DNA from: JBDTGE01 sp050742975
Lineage (GTDB): Bacteria; Actinomycetota; Actinomycetes; Mycobacteriales; Jatrophihabitantaceae
NCBI GenBank assembly: GCA_050742975.1
Contig: JBOGDQ010000185.1
Coordinates: 1 to 21,419, forward strand
DNA length: 21,419 nt
Direction of reading: 5' to 3'
The position numbers and the translations under genes are program-made. The first letter of the stretch is position 1. Each line of letters begins with the position of its first letter. The notes under the pieces are model-generated. The model searched no databases and was not told the DNA's origin. It worked only from the letters and a program-made list of their open reading frames with translations. This document shows positions 14,502-21,419 of this stretch, piece by piece.

Positions 14502-16699
14502 CCGCGGAACTCGATCAGCTGGTCGCGGGGGAGCATCACGACCCGCACTCGATCCTCGGCCGGCACCCGACCGGGGACGGCCGCACCGTCATCCGCACGC
14601 TGCGCCCGGACGCGACGGCGGTCGAGATCGTCATGGGCCGCGACCGCGCTCCGCTCGGCATGGTGCACGACGGCGGGGTGTTCGAGGCGATCCTCGACGG
14701 CTCGGTCGGCGACTACCGGCTGGACGTCACGTACGGCGAGAACACCTACCCCGTGGACGATCCGTACCGCTGGCTGCCCACGCTCGGCGACGTGGACCTG
14801 CACCTGATCGGCGAGGGCCGGCACGAGAAGTTGTGGACGGTGCTGGGAGCGCACGTCCGCGGATACGACACACCCGGCGGAAAGGTGTCGGGAACCTCGT
14901 TCGCGGTCTGGGCGCCGAGCGCGCGGGCGGTGCGCGTGACCGGCGACTTCGAGCACTGGTCGGGCAAGGCTCTGCCGATGCGCTCGCTCGGTTCGTCCGG
15001 GGTGTGGGAGCTGTTCGTCCCGGGCGTCGGCGACGGCGCGCGCTACAAGTTCCAGATCCTCGGCGCCGACGGCCAGTGGCGCGAGAAGGCCGACCCGCTC
15101 GCGTTCGCCACCGAGGAACCGCCGGCGACCGCGTCCGTCGTGCACACCGACCGGTACTCGTGGAGTGACGCCGCATGGCTCGAGAAGCGCGCGCACACCG
15201 CCTGGCACGCGGCGCCGATGTCGATCTACGAGGTGCACCTGGGTTCCTGGCGCGAGGGCCTGTCGTACACCGAGCTTGCCGAGACGCTGGTCGCGCACGT
15301 GGTGGCCTCGGGCTTCACCCACGTCGAGTTCCTGCCCGTCGCCGAGCACCCGTACGGGCCGTCGTGGGGCTACCAGGTCTCCTCGTACTACGCGCCGTCC
15401 GCGCGGTTCGGCGATCCCGACGGGTTCCGCCACCTGATCGACGAGCTGCACCGGGCGGACATCGGCGTGATCGTCGACTGGGTGCCCGCGCACTTCCCCA
15501 AGGACGAGTGGGCGCTCGCGCGATTCGACGGGACGCCGCTGTACGAGCACGCCGATCCGCGCCGCGGCGAGCAGCCCGACTGGGGCACGTACGTGTTCAA
15601 CTTCGGGCGCAGCGAGGTGCGCAACTTCCTGGTCGCGAACGCGCTGTACTGGCTCGAGAAGTTCCACATCGACGGGCTGCGCGTGGACGCCGTCGCCTCC
15701 ATGCTCTACCTGGACTACTCGCGCAAGGAGGGCGAGTGGGTGCCGAACAAGTTCGGCGGGCGCGAGAACCTGGAGGCGGTCGCGTTCCTGCAGGAGATGA
15801 ACGCGACCGTGTACAGGCGTGTCCCCGGCGCGGTCACGATCGCCGAGGAGTCCACCTCCTGGCCCGGCGTCACGCGCGCCACGCACCTGGGCGGGCTGGG
15901 TTTCGGGTTCAAGTGGGACATGGGGTGGATGCACGACACGCTCAGCTACCTGTCGCACGCGCCGATCCACCGCCAGTACCACCACAACGAGCTGACGTTC
16001 TCGATGATGTACGCGTACTCGGAGAACTTCGTGCTGCCCCTGTCGCACGACGAGGTCGTCCACGGCAAGGGCTCGTTGCTGAACAAAATCCCGGGCGACC
16101 GCTGGCAGCAGATGGCGACGCTGCGCACGATGTACGCGTACATGTGGGCGCACCCGGGCAAGCAGTTGCTGTTCATGGGGCAGGAGTTCGCGCAGGGCGG
16201 TGAGTGGGCCGAGTCCCGGTCGCTGGACTGGTGGCTGCTGGACTCCCCCGACCACCGCGGCGTCGCCCGCCTGGTCACCGACCTGAACCGCGCGTACCGC
16301 GAGACGTCCGCGCTGTGGTCGTTGGACACCGCACCCGAGGGATTCGGATGGATCGACGCGAACGACGCGGCCGGCAACGTCTACTCGTTCCTGCGCTTCG
16401 GCACGAGTGGGGGTACCCCCCCCGATGGGGGCGTAGCCGGCGGGGGAGGTTCGGTCATCGCCTGCATCGCCAACTTCTCCGCGGTGCCGCACGAGAACTA
16501 CCGGCTCGGGCTGCCGCTGTCCGGACGGTGGGACGAGATCGTCAACACCGACGCCGAGCAGTACTTCGGCTCCGGTGTCGGGAACTTCGGCGGTGTCGAC
16601 GCCGTGGACGAGCCGTTCCACGCCCAGCCGGCCTCGGCGACCCTGCGGATCCCGCCGCTCGGCGCGCTGTGGCTGCGCTACGCCGGCCCGTCCGGCTGA
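14498..16699 (+). CDS. glgB: 1,4-alpha-glucan branching enzyme GlgB (GH13_9)
   Basis: GlgB cuts an alpha-1,4 chain and rejoins it as an alpha-1,6 branch. The 733-residue protein has an N1 domain (about 1-105), a CBM48 domain (about 120-215, with GTSFAVWAPSARAVRVTGDF), the catalytic barrel and a C-terminal beta domain. Catalytic Asp397 (GLRVDAVASM), Glu450 (IAEESTSWPG) and Asp518 (LSHDEVVHGK) sit exactly eight residues before the E. coli GlgB positions 405, 458 and 526. GTG 14498 overlaps the mak stop. The C-terminal domain carries an unusual Gly/Pro-rich insert (about residues 637-652) encoded by a palindromic GC-rich block; it falls between FLRFG and the conserved VIACIANFS strand, where a short loop is usual. 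The enzyme should still fold. The last operon gene follows after 32 bases. Confidence 0.95.
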   Translation: MTAELDQLVAGEHHDPHSILGRHPTGDGRTVIRTLRPDATAVEIVMGRDRAPLGMVHDGGVFEAILDGSVGDYRLDVTYGENTYPVDDPYRWLPTLGDVDLHLIGEGRHEKLWTVLGAHVRGYDTPGGKVSGTSFAVWAPSARAVRVTGDFEHWSGKALPMRSLGSSGVWELFVPGVGDGARYKFQILGADGQWREKADPLAFATEEPPATASVVHTDRYSWSDAAWLEKRAHTAWHAAPMSIYEVHLGSWREGLSYTELAETLVAHVVASGFTHVEFLPVAEHPYGPSWGYQVSSYYAPSARFGDPDGFRHLIDELHRADIGVIVDWVPAHFPKDEWALARFDGTPLYEHADPRRGEQPDWGTYVFNFGRSEVRNFLVANALYWLEKFHIDGLRVDAVASMLYLDYSRKEGEWVPNKFGGRENLEAVAFLQEMNATVYRRVPGAVTIAEESTSWPGVTRATHLGGLGFGFKWDMGWMHDTLSYLSHAPIHRQYHHNELTFSMMYAYSENFVLPLSHDEVVHGKGSLLNKIPGDRWQQMATLRTMYAYMWAHPGKQLLFMGQEFAQGGEWAESRSLDWWLLDSPDHRGVARLVTDLNRAYRETSALWSLDTAPEGFGWIDANDAAGNVYSFLRFGTSGGTPPDGGVAGGGGSVIACIANFSAVPHENYRLGLPLSGRWDEIVNTDAEQYFGSGVGNFGGVDAVDEPFHAQPASATLRIPPLGALWLRYAGPSG
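16406..16453 (+). repeat. Palindromic GC-rich insert within glgB, possible short interspersed repeat
   Basis: This 48-base block encodes 16 residues rich in Gly and Pro in a GlgB surface loop. It contains the 12-bp perfect palindrome GGGGGTACCCCC (16409-16420). It also holds a run of eight C (16416-16423) whose end can pair with GGGGG (16427-16431) across GAT, giving two mutually exclusive hairpins. The 3' part is another G-rich run. Its base pattern is unlike the flanking coding sequence and its length is a multiple of three, so the frame is kept. No second copy lies in this window, so calling it a dispersed repeat is inference. Confidence 0.5.
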
Positions 16700-16731
16700 C
16701 CGGTCCAACCTGCACGGCGGAGGATGGGCGG

Positions 16732-17073
16732 ATGGTCGACGTCGAGCCCGCCGCGTTCGAGGCCATGGTCAGCGAGGCGCTCGACGGCCTGCCGGCCCGG
16801 CTCGGCCGCCTGATGCGCAACGTGGCCGTGACCGTCGAGCACGACCCCGGCCCGCCCGGCCTGCTCGGCCTCTACCGGGGCATCCCGCTGACCCGCCGCA
16901 CGTCGCACTACGCGGCCGCCCTGCCGGACCGGATCACCATCTACCGGCAGGCCATCTGCGCCATCTGCCGGACCGACGCCGAGGTCGTGGAGCAGGTGCG
17001 CCGGACCGTCATCCATGAGGTCGGCCACCACTTCGGCATCGATGACGCGCGGCTGCACGAACTCGGCTGGTGA
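16732..17073 (+). CDS. Zincin-like metallopeptidase family protein (HExxH)
   Basis: This small protein of 113 residues fits the stand-alone zincin-like family of about 100-140 residues (PF06262-type). The zinc motif HEVGHHFGID lies at about residues 91-100, with the downstream acidic residues ARLHELGW ending the protein. The N-terminal half holds the family's DGLPARLGRLMRNVAVTVEHDP and GLYRGIPLTRR segments. Family members are widespread in actinobacteria, probably cytosolic, and their substrate is unknown; no signal peptide is seen. ATG 16732 is preceded by GGAGG (16719-16723) with an 8-base spacer. It follows glgB by 32 bases on the same strand, so it is probably the last gene of the glgE operon, though nothing else links it to glucan metabolism. 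It converges on the LuxR-type regulator gene with a 22-base gap. Confidence 0.8.
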   Translation: MVDVEPAAFEAMVSEALDGLPARLGRLMRNVAVTVEHDPGPPGLLGLYRGIPLTRRTSHYAAALPDRITIYRQAICAICRTDAEVVEQVRRTVIHEVGHHFGIDDARLHELGW

Positions 17074-17095
17074 GAGCGCCGGCCGCGGGGCAAGG

Positions 17096-20008
17096 TCAGG
17101 TGATGCCGGCCCGATGCGCCACGGCGGCGGCCTCGGTGCGGTTCGGGACGCCGAGCTTGCGCAGCAGGTTCGTCACGTGCACGCTCGCCGTCTTCTCGCT
17201 GATGAACAGCTCCTTGCCGATCTGCCGGTTGGTGCGGCCCACGGCAACCAGTCGCAGCACGTCCAGCTCGCGCGGCGTGACGTCCAGTCGGCCGGACGGC
17301 ACCGGCTCGCCGTCCCCGGCCGACAGCACGTCGAGTCGGCCGCGCCGTGCCAGCTGTTGCAGCTCGGCGGCGAGCGGGGCGGCGCCGATCCGCTCGGCAA
17401 TCTCCAGGGCGTCGCGTGCGATCACCGACGCTTCGACTCGATCGGCGCCGTCGCGCAACATCGCGTCGGCCTGCCGGAACAGCGCGCTCGCCACCTGATA
17501 AGGCTGGCCGATGGCTTCCCACGTCGTCGCGAGAGCCGCCCAGGTGGAGGGGCCGTCGCTGCCGCTGCCTCGGGCGTGCTCGGCTTCTGCGCTCGCCAGC
17601 CAGCCGCGCGGCTCGGGCAGCAGCACCACCCCGCGCTCGATCTGCTGGGCCGCGAACTCCCGGGCGGCGGCAATCTGCGAGTCCGCGCCGGCGCGGGCTT
17701 GCTCCAGAGCCGGACCGTCATCACGATCACGTGCGTTAGCGGCCCGATCGGCCTCCGTGCGCAGCGCGAGCCCGAAGCCGATCGCCCGGTAGAACTGATC
17801 GTCGGTGCGGGCGGCCAGGGCGTCTGCGTCGGCGGTCAACGCCCGCGCCTCGTCCCACTGCCCGTCGATCAGGGCCAGCTGCGCGGCCCGCAGCAGAGCG
17901 GCTGCCCGGAACTGCACGTCGTCGGCGTCCGCCGTCGCGGACAGCGCCTCACGCACGGCCGCGCGCGCCTCGTCGATCCGTCCGGTCCCGAAAAGCACGG
18001 GCAGCCAGCGCAGCTCCTGGTAGGCGTCGCCGTTCGGGATGCGCGGGTCGGCATGCAGCGCCTCGGCCTCGTCCCACCGGCCGGCGCAGCACAGCGCGGC
18101 GATGGCGTTGCCGACGATGGCCTCACCGTAGTGCCGCGCATGTCCGACCCGAACCACGTAGTCGACGGCTTCGGGCACCGCGTCGGCCCCATCGCCGTAC
18201 CGGCCGGCCGCGTAGAAGTTGTGCATCAGGTTCGTGTACGCCCGGCTGGCGTCGTCCGCGACACCCGCGGCGAGGGACAACTCGATCGCGCGACGTCCCG
18301 CAGCGATGCCGCCGTCCACCTGCCCGAGCCCGACCAGGCACGGCCCGAGGCTGCACTCGGCATGGCCTCGCACATCGTCGGCGCCGACCACCGTCGCAAC
18401 CGAGATCGCCTGCCGCAGCACGGTGATCGCCTTCTCGTAGAGCTGGCGCAGCATCAGGCTCTGGCCGAGCGCCGAGAGCACGAAGGCCTGCTCACGCGAC
18501 GGCGGACGACCCTCGACCAGCGCCGCGCCGCGCTCGTACGCCGCCACCGCCGCCGGCCCGCGATGCAGCGTCCAGTTGATCCGGCCGATGCGCTCCATGA
18601 CGATCGCGCGCCGTTCCGGTGGCGCATCCTCGCCCATCTCGCGCAGCGCGGCCTCTGCGAGCACGAGACCACGCTGCCCGCGCGCGCTCGCCTGGACCGC
18701 GTCCGTCGCGCGCAGCAGCAGCTCGACGCCGCTCATCGCGGCCCGCTCGTCGGCGTCGGGTACCTGATCGCGCAGGCCTAGAGCCCGCTCGTACTGCTCG
18801 GCGGCGTCGGCGAAGGCGTGCACCCGCTCGGCCTCGACTGCGGCCCGCACCGACGCGGCGAACGCGCGCGGGACGTCGCGGGCGGCGTCCCAGTGGTAGG
18901 CGAGCATGGCCCATCGGGTGTGCGGCGCCATCCGGTCGGCGCGCTCCAGGGCCTGCGCCGTCGCGATGTGCAGCCGGGCCCGCTCTCCGGGCAGCAGGTC
19001 GTCGCTGAGCGCCTCACGCACGAGGGCGTGCCGGAAGCGGCACGCGTCTCCGTCCACCGCGAGCAGGCCGTGGCTGACCCCCTCGCGCAGCGCGTCGGAT
19101 ACCGACGAGACCGCGAGGCCGGAGACTGCGGACACCAGCTCGTCGTCGATATCGTCGTCGACGACCGCCGCGGCGTGCAGCACGGCCTGCGTCTCGTCCG
19201 ACAGCACCGCGACCCTGGTCATGATGACGTCGGCAAGCGTGCCCGGCAGGCCGGCCCCGACGTTGCCGGAGGCGACCAACTCCTCGACGTAGAAAGGGTT
19301 TCCCTCACTGCGGGCGAGCAGGCCGTCCACCACGTCGCGCGCGGGCGGTGTCTCGCAGATGTCGTCGAGCAGCGCGACGAGCTGCAGGCGGTCGAGCCCG
19401 CCGAGCTCGACCCGCTCGACGTCGGCGTCGCGGCCCAGCGCACCCAGCACCGGGCGCAGCGGGTGCCGGCGATGCACCTCGTCGTCGCGGTAGGTCAGGA
19501 CGAGCGCGACGCACGCGTCCCGCAGGTTGCGGCCGAGGAACGCCACCAGGTCACGGGTCGACGCGTCGGCCCAGTGCAGGTCCTCCAGGACGAGCAGCAC
19601 CGGGCGCTCGCGACCGAGATCGGTCAGGAACGTGAGGAGCCGTTCGAGTAGCGGCCCGCCGCCGGTCGCGACCTCATCGCCGCCGAGCAGCGCCTGCAGC
19701 TCGGCCGCGCGGGCGGCCAGCTCGGGATCGAGGATCTGCGCGTGCAGCTCGCGCAGTGCCTCGGCGAGCGGGGCGAACGCGACGGAGACCGCACCGAGCT
19801 GCACGCAGCCGCCACTGGCGATGATGAAGCCGGCCGAGCGAGCCTGCTCCAGCGCCGCGGTGACGAGCCTGGTCTTGCCGATCCCGGCGTCACCGGCCAC
19901 GAGGGCTATTGCGGCCGAGCCGTGGCGCGCGGCCGCGGTGACCGTGGCCAGCGCGCACAGCTCGACGTCCCGTCCGATCAGCGTCCGGCTCGTCATCCTG
20001 CTGGCCAC
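17096..20008 (-). CDS. Large LuxR-family transcriptional regulator with AAA ATPase domain (LAL type)
   Basis: The 970-residue protein has the LAL layout. An N-terminal AAA_16-type ATPase carries Walker A GDAGIGKTR (39-47) and Walker B LLVLEDLHWAD (138-148). A long helical middle region with TPR-like repeats spans roughly 330-890. A C-terminal LuxR helix-turn-helix begins LDVTPRELDVLRLVAVGRTN and contains ISEKTASVHVTNLLRKLGV. Such proteins are ATP-controlled transcription activators of secondary metabolism or sugar use; the ligand and targets are not evident. Adjacency to the glgE operon is suggestive (MalT is a related maltose regulator) but the genes are convergent, so control is unproven. 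Start: GTG 20008 lies six bases after GATACT (20020-20015), giving the N-terminus MASRMTSRTLIGRDVEL; ATG 19996 and a longer start near 20074 are alternatives. The small upstream gene ends 38 bases before this start. Confidence 0.87.
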   Translation of the reverse strand: MASRMTSRTLIGRDVELCALATVTAAARHGSAAIALVAGDAGIGKTRLVTAALEQARSAGFIIASGGCVQLGAVSVAFAPLAEALRELHAQILDPELAARAAELQALLGGDEVATGGGPLLERLLTFLTDLGRERPVLLVLEDLHWADASTRDLVAFLGRNLRDACVALVLTYRDDEVHRRHPLRPVLGALGRDADVERVELGGLDRLQLVALLDDICETPPARDVVDGLLARSEGNPFYVEELVASGNVGAGLPGTLADVIMTRVAVLSDETQAVLHAAAVVDDDIDDELVSAVSGLAVSSVSDALREGVSHGLLAVDGDACRFRHALVREALSDDLLPGERARLHIATAQALERADRMAPHTRWAMLAYHWDAARDVPRAFAASVRAAVEAERVHAFADAAEQYERALGLRDQVPDADERAAMSGVELLLRATDAVQASARGQRGLVLAEAALREMGEDAPPERRAIVMERIGRINWTLHRGPAAVAAYERGAALVEGRPPSREQAFVLSALGQSLMLRQLYEKAITVLRQAISVATVVGADDVRGHAECSLGPCLVGLGQVDGGIAAGRRAIELSLAAGVADDASRAYTNLMHNFYAAGRYGDGADAVPEAVDYVVRVGHARHYGEAIVGNAIAALCCAGRWDEAEALHADPRIPNGDAYQELRWLPVLFGTGRIDEARAAVREALSATADADDVQFRAAALLRAAQLALIDGQWDEARALTADADALAARTDDQFYRAIGFGLALRTEADRAANARDRDDGPALEQARAGADSQIAAAREFAAQQIERGVVLLPEPRGWLASAEAEHARGSGSDGPSTWAALATTWEAIGQPYQVASALFRQADAMLRDGADRVEASVIARDALEIAERIGAAPLAAELQQLARRGRLDVLSAGDGEPVPSGRLDVTPRELDVLRLVAVGRTNRQIGKELFISEKTASVHVTNLLRKLGVPNRTEAAAVAHRAGIT

Positions 20009-20020
20009 GCGCCGAGTATC
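20009..20020 (-). promoter_or_regulatory. Possible -10 box for the LuxR-type regulator
   Basis: On the minus strand GATACT (20020 to 20015) ends six bases before the GTG at 20008. It departs from TANNNT at the first base, so this is weaker than the boxes before glgE or metF. No Shine-Dalgarno precedes the GTG, which favours a leaderless start if this promoter is used. The regulator could instead be read through from the upstream small gene. Confidence 0.3.
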
Positions 20021-20046
20021 CACCCCGGCGCGCGGCCCCGTGCCGA

Positions 20047-20229
20047 TCACAGGTAGCCGCGGGCCAGCCAGCACTGGAAGGCGGCGAACGGTCGGGTGAT
20101 CTTGCGCCGCGCGACGGTCGGGTGCGCGACCTCCACGCGGGCTTCGGTGGCCCGGCGGGAGCGGGCGGCCTCGTCCAGCAGGGTGTGGTGGCGGTCCTCG
20201 GCGAGAGCGGCGGAGATGGTGGGGTACAT
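20047..20229 (-). CDS. Small basic hypothetical protein (60 aa)
   Basis: This 60-residue protein has no recognisable catalytic motif, no signal peptide and no membrane segment. Its N-terminal half (ISAALAEDRHHTLLDEAARSRRA) looks like an amphipathic helix of the kind seen in many short uncharacterised actinobacterial proteins. Its C-terminal half is Arg/Lys-rich and ends with aromatic residues (FAAFQCWLARGYL). ATG 20229 has a strong Shine-Dalgarno AGGAGG (20240-20235) with a 5-base spacer, which supports a real gene; a start 27 bases further upstream exists but lacks this support. The same 13 bases from GGAGG through ATG precede the divergent pirin gene. It lies 38 bases upstream of the LuxR-type regulator in the same direction, so the two could be co-transcribed. 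Confidence 0.65.
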   Translation of the reverse strand: MYPTISAALAEDRHHTLLDEAARSRRATEARVEVAHPTVARRKITRPFAAFQCWLARGYL

Positions 20230-20312
20230 GGCGTCCTCCTTGTTTCGATGAACCAACTCTCTGCGTAAGGCCCGCCCGGTCGCATCGGGAGATTGCCTCA
20301 GATTCGCCGGGC

Positions 20313-20344
20313 GCGGACCTTAGATCGGGCCGGCGGACCCTTAG
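20313..20344. repeat. Imperfect 11/12-bp direct repeat in the divergent intergenic region
   Basis: GCGGACCTTAG at 20313-20323 recurs as GCGGACCCTTAG at 20333-20344, one base longer. The copies start 20 bp apart, about two helical turns, a spacing often seen for tandem regulator sites. The region between the small gene and pirin (20230-20422) otherwise holds no gene. A chance similarity is possible at this length. Confidence 0.3.
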
Positions 20345-20387
20345 CCGGCGCGGGCGGAATGGATCGCAGCGCCGCCCGGTTCAGCTG

Positions 20388-20411
20388 ATATAGTTGATAC
20401 GACAACAACAT
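20388..20411 (+). promoter_or_regulatory. Pirin promoter with overlapping imperfect palindrome (candidate operator)
   Basis: An AT-rich island in otherwise GC-rich DNA lies just upstream of pirin. ATATAGTTG (20388-20396) and CAACAACAT (20403-20411) form an inverted repeat matching at 7 of 9 positions around a 6-base centre; the core is GTTG-N6-CAAC. TATAGT (20389-20394) is a good -10 candidate lying inside the left arm. A repressor bound here would block transcription. No good -35 was seen, which could mean an activator is needed. Confidence 0.5.
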
Positions 20412-20422
20412 TGGAGGACGCC

Positions 20423-21394
20423 ATGCCAGCCGTTACCGCCGACACCCTGACCCTGCCGCGGATCGCCGCCGCCTCGTTGGGCGACACGGAGCGTCCGGTC
20501 AAGCAGGTCAGCACCGGCCCGCGCGGATTCGAGGGCGAGGGCTTCCCCGTCGTGCGGGCGTTCGCCGGCGTCTCCACCCAGGACCTCGACCCCTTCGTGC
20601 ACATGGACCAGATGGGCGAGGTCGACTACGCGCCCGGGGAGCCGAAGGGGACGAACTGGCACCCGCACCGCGGCTTCGAGACCGTCACGTACATGATCGA
20701 CGGGACGTTCCAGCACCAGGACAGCCACGGCGGCGGAGGCGTGATCAACAACGGCGCGACGCAGTGGATGACCGCGGGCGGCGGGATCCTGCACATCGAG
20801 ACGCCACCGGAGGAGCTGGTCATGTCCGGCGGTGTGTTCCACGGTCTGCAGCTGTGGGTGAACCTGCCCGCCAAGGACAAGTTCGCGGCGCCCCGGTACC
20901 AGGCCATCGAGGGCGGCGACTCGACGCTGGTGGCGTCGGCCGACGGCGGTGCGCTGGTGCGCATCATCGCCGGCTCGATCGACGGCCACGAGGGTCCCGG
21001 CTCGACGCACACGCCGATCACGGTGGCGCACGCGAGCGTGCAGCCCGGCGCGCAGCTGTCCCTGCCGTGGGACGCCGACTACAACGCGCTGGTCTACGTC
21101 TTGTCCGGCAACGCGACGGCCGGCGCGGAGGGTCGGCCGGTCCACCAGGGCCAGCTGGTGGTGTTCGGGGCCGGGGATCGGATCACGGTGCGGGCCTCGG
21201 ACACGCAGGACTCCAACCGTCCGGCGCTCGAGCTGTTCATCCTGGGTGGCCGGCCGATCCGCGAGCCGGTTGCGCACTACGGCCCGTTCGTGATGAACAC
21301 CAAGGAGGAGCTGATCCAGGCGATCGAGGACTACCAGTCCGGACGGCTCGGCGTGATCCCCGAGAACGCCCTGATGCCGCACACCGCCAACTGA
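20423..21394 (+). CDS. Pirin family protein (bicupin)
   Basis: The 323-residue protein has the two cupin domains of pirins. Domain 1 has the metal site HPHRGFETVTYMIDG (His80, His82) and GGGILHIE (His124, Glu126), equivalent to His56, His58, His101 and Glu103 of human pirin. The flanking DPFVHMDQMG and SHGGGGVINNGATQWMTAGG are also conserved. Domain 2 starts near residue 195 and ends with the FNT-like VMNTKEELIQAIEDYQSGRLG motif. Pirins are cytosolic Fe-binding proteins; some bacterial members show quercetin 2,3-dioxygenase activity, others act as redox-sensitive partners of metabolic enzymes. ATG 20423 has GGAGG (20413-20417) with a 5-base spacer, which decides this start over an in-frame TTG at 20411. 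It is transcribed away from the LuxR-type regulator. The window ends 25 bases after the stop, with no gene seen. Confidence 0.92.
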   Translation: MPAVTADTLTLPRIAAASLGDTERPVKQVSTGPRGFEGEGFPVVRAFAGVSTQDLDPFVHMDQMGEVDYAPGEPKGTNWHPHRGFETVTYMIDGTFQHQDSHGGGGVINNGATQWMTAGGGILHIETPPEELVMSGGVFHGLQLWVNLPAKDKFAAPRYQAIEGGDSTLVASADGGALVRIIAGSIDGHEGPGSTHTPITVAHASVQPGAQLSLPWDADYNALVYVLSGNATAGAEGRPVHQGQLVVFGAGDRITVRASDTQDSNRPALELFILGGRPIREPVAHYGPFVMNTKEELIQAIEDYQSGRLGVIPENALMPHTAN

Positions 21395-21419
21395 CCGATC
21401 CGGGAGTTTGCCGTCCATC

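Noticed and set aside
16409..16431. The eight-C run in glgB as a sequencing error or frameshift
   Set aside because: The frame is the same on both sides of the run and the whole insert is 48 bases, so the protein stays intact. An error of one base would have broken it.
14405..16708. Long open frame on the minus strand opposite glgB (and similar ones opposite treS and mak)
   Set aside because: Stop-free antisense frames are expected in GC-rich genes with G/C at third positions. The translations are low-complexity and unlike any family, while the plus strand has complete catalytic motifs.
17074..17095. Hairpin in the 22-bp gap between the zincin and LuxR-type genes
   Set aside because: GCGCCGGCCGCG offers only very short self-pairing with almost no loop and is ordinary for such GC content.
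1..21419. CRISPR array, tRNA/rRNA, transposase, integrase or toxin-antitoxin genes
   Set aside because: No repeat-spacer pattern, cloverleaf, mobile-element gene or recognisable toxin-antitoxin pair was seen on reading both strands.

Overview
This is a GC-rich (roughly 70%), densely packed stretch of an actinobacterial (Actinomycetota) chromosome. The assignment rests on strong G/C bias at third codon positions, frequent GTG starts, several apparently leaderless genes with a TANNNT box 6-7 nt before the start codon, the GlgE alpha-glucan pathway (typical of mycobacteria and streptomycetes), and a divergent MTHFR-like/polyprenyl synthase pair that, as I recall, also occurs in Mycobacterium (Rv2172c/idsA2). 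I cannot name a genus. No tRNA, rRNA, CRISPR array, insertion sequence or phage gene was seen, and no intergenic gap exceeds 300 bases.

Left third (1-6678). After a short reading frame ending in a 30-bp tandem repeat, four tightly spaced plus-strand genes encode a YbaK/EbsC-type deacylase-like protein, a GNAT acetyltransferase, a CruF-type membrane carotenoid hydratase and a family-2 glycosyltransferase. The last two look like a carotenoid end-group hydration/glycosylation module. A minus-strand pair follows: a CDP-alcohol phosphatidyltransferase whose signature Arg is replaced, and a methylenetetrahydrofolate reductase. The reductase is divergent from a plus-strand polyprenyl diphosphate synthase coupled to a SAM-dependent methyltransferase. 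The two divergent promoters seem to share the TA of their -10 boxes.

Middle (6749-17073). Glycogen/maltodextrin phosphorylase (glgP) lies divergent from the operon glgE-treS-mak-glgB plus a small HExxH zincin-like protein. TreS makes maltose from trehalose, Mak phosphorylates it, GlgE extends alpha-1,4-glucan from maltose-1-phosphate and GlgB branches it. The divergent GlgP can degrade the product, so synthesis and breakdown share one 64-bp control region. glgB carries an in-frame 48-bp palindromic GC-rich insert that looks like a short repeat element.

Right end (17096-21394). On the minus strand are a large LuxR-family (LAL-type) ATPase regulator and, just upstream of it, a 60-aa basic protein. 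Both are divergent from a pirin gene. The region between holds a possible operator and a direct repeat.

Most genes are ordinary housekeeping or storage-metabolism functions. The items most worth checking are the glgB insert, the overlapping divergent -10 boxes, the catalytic-position substitutions in the YbaK-like and CDP-alcohol transferase proteins, and the pirin operator.
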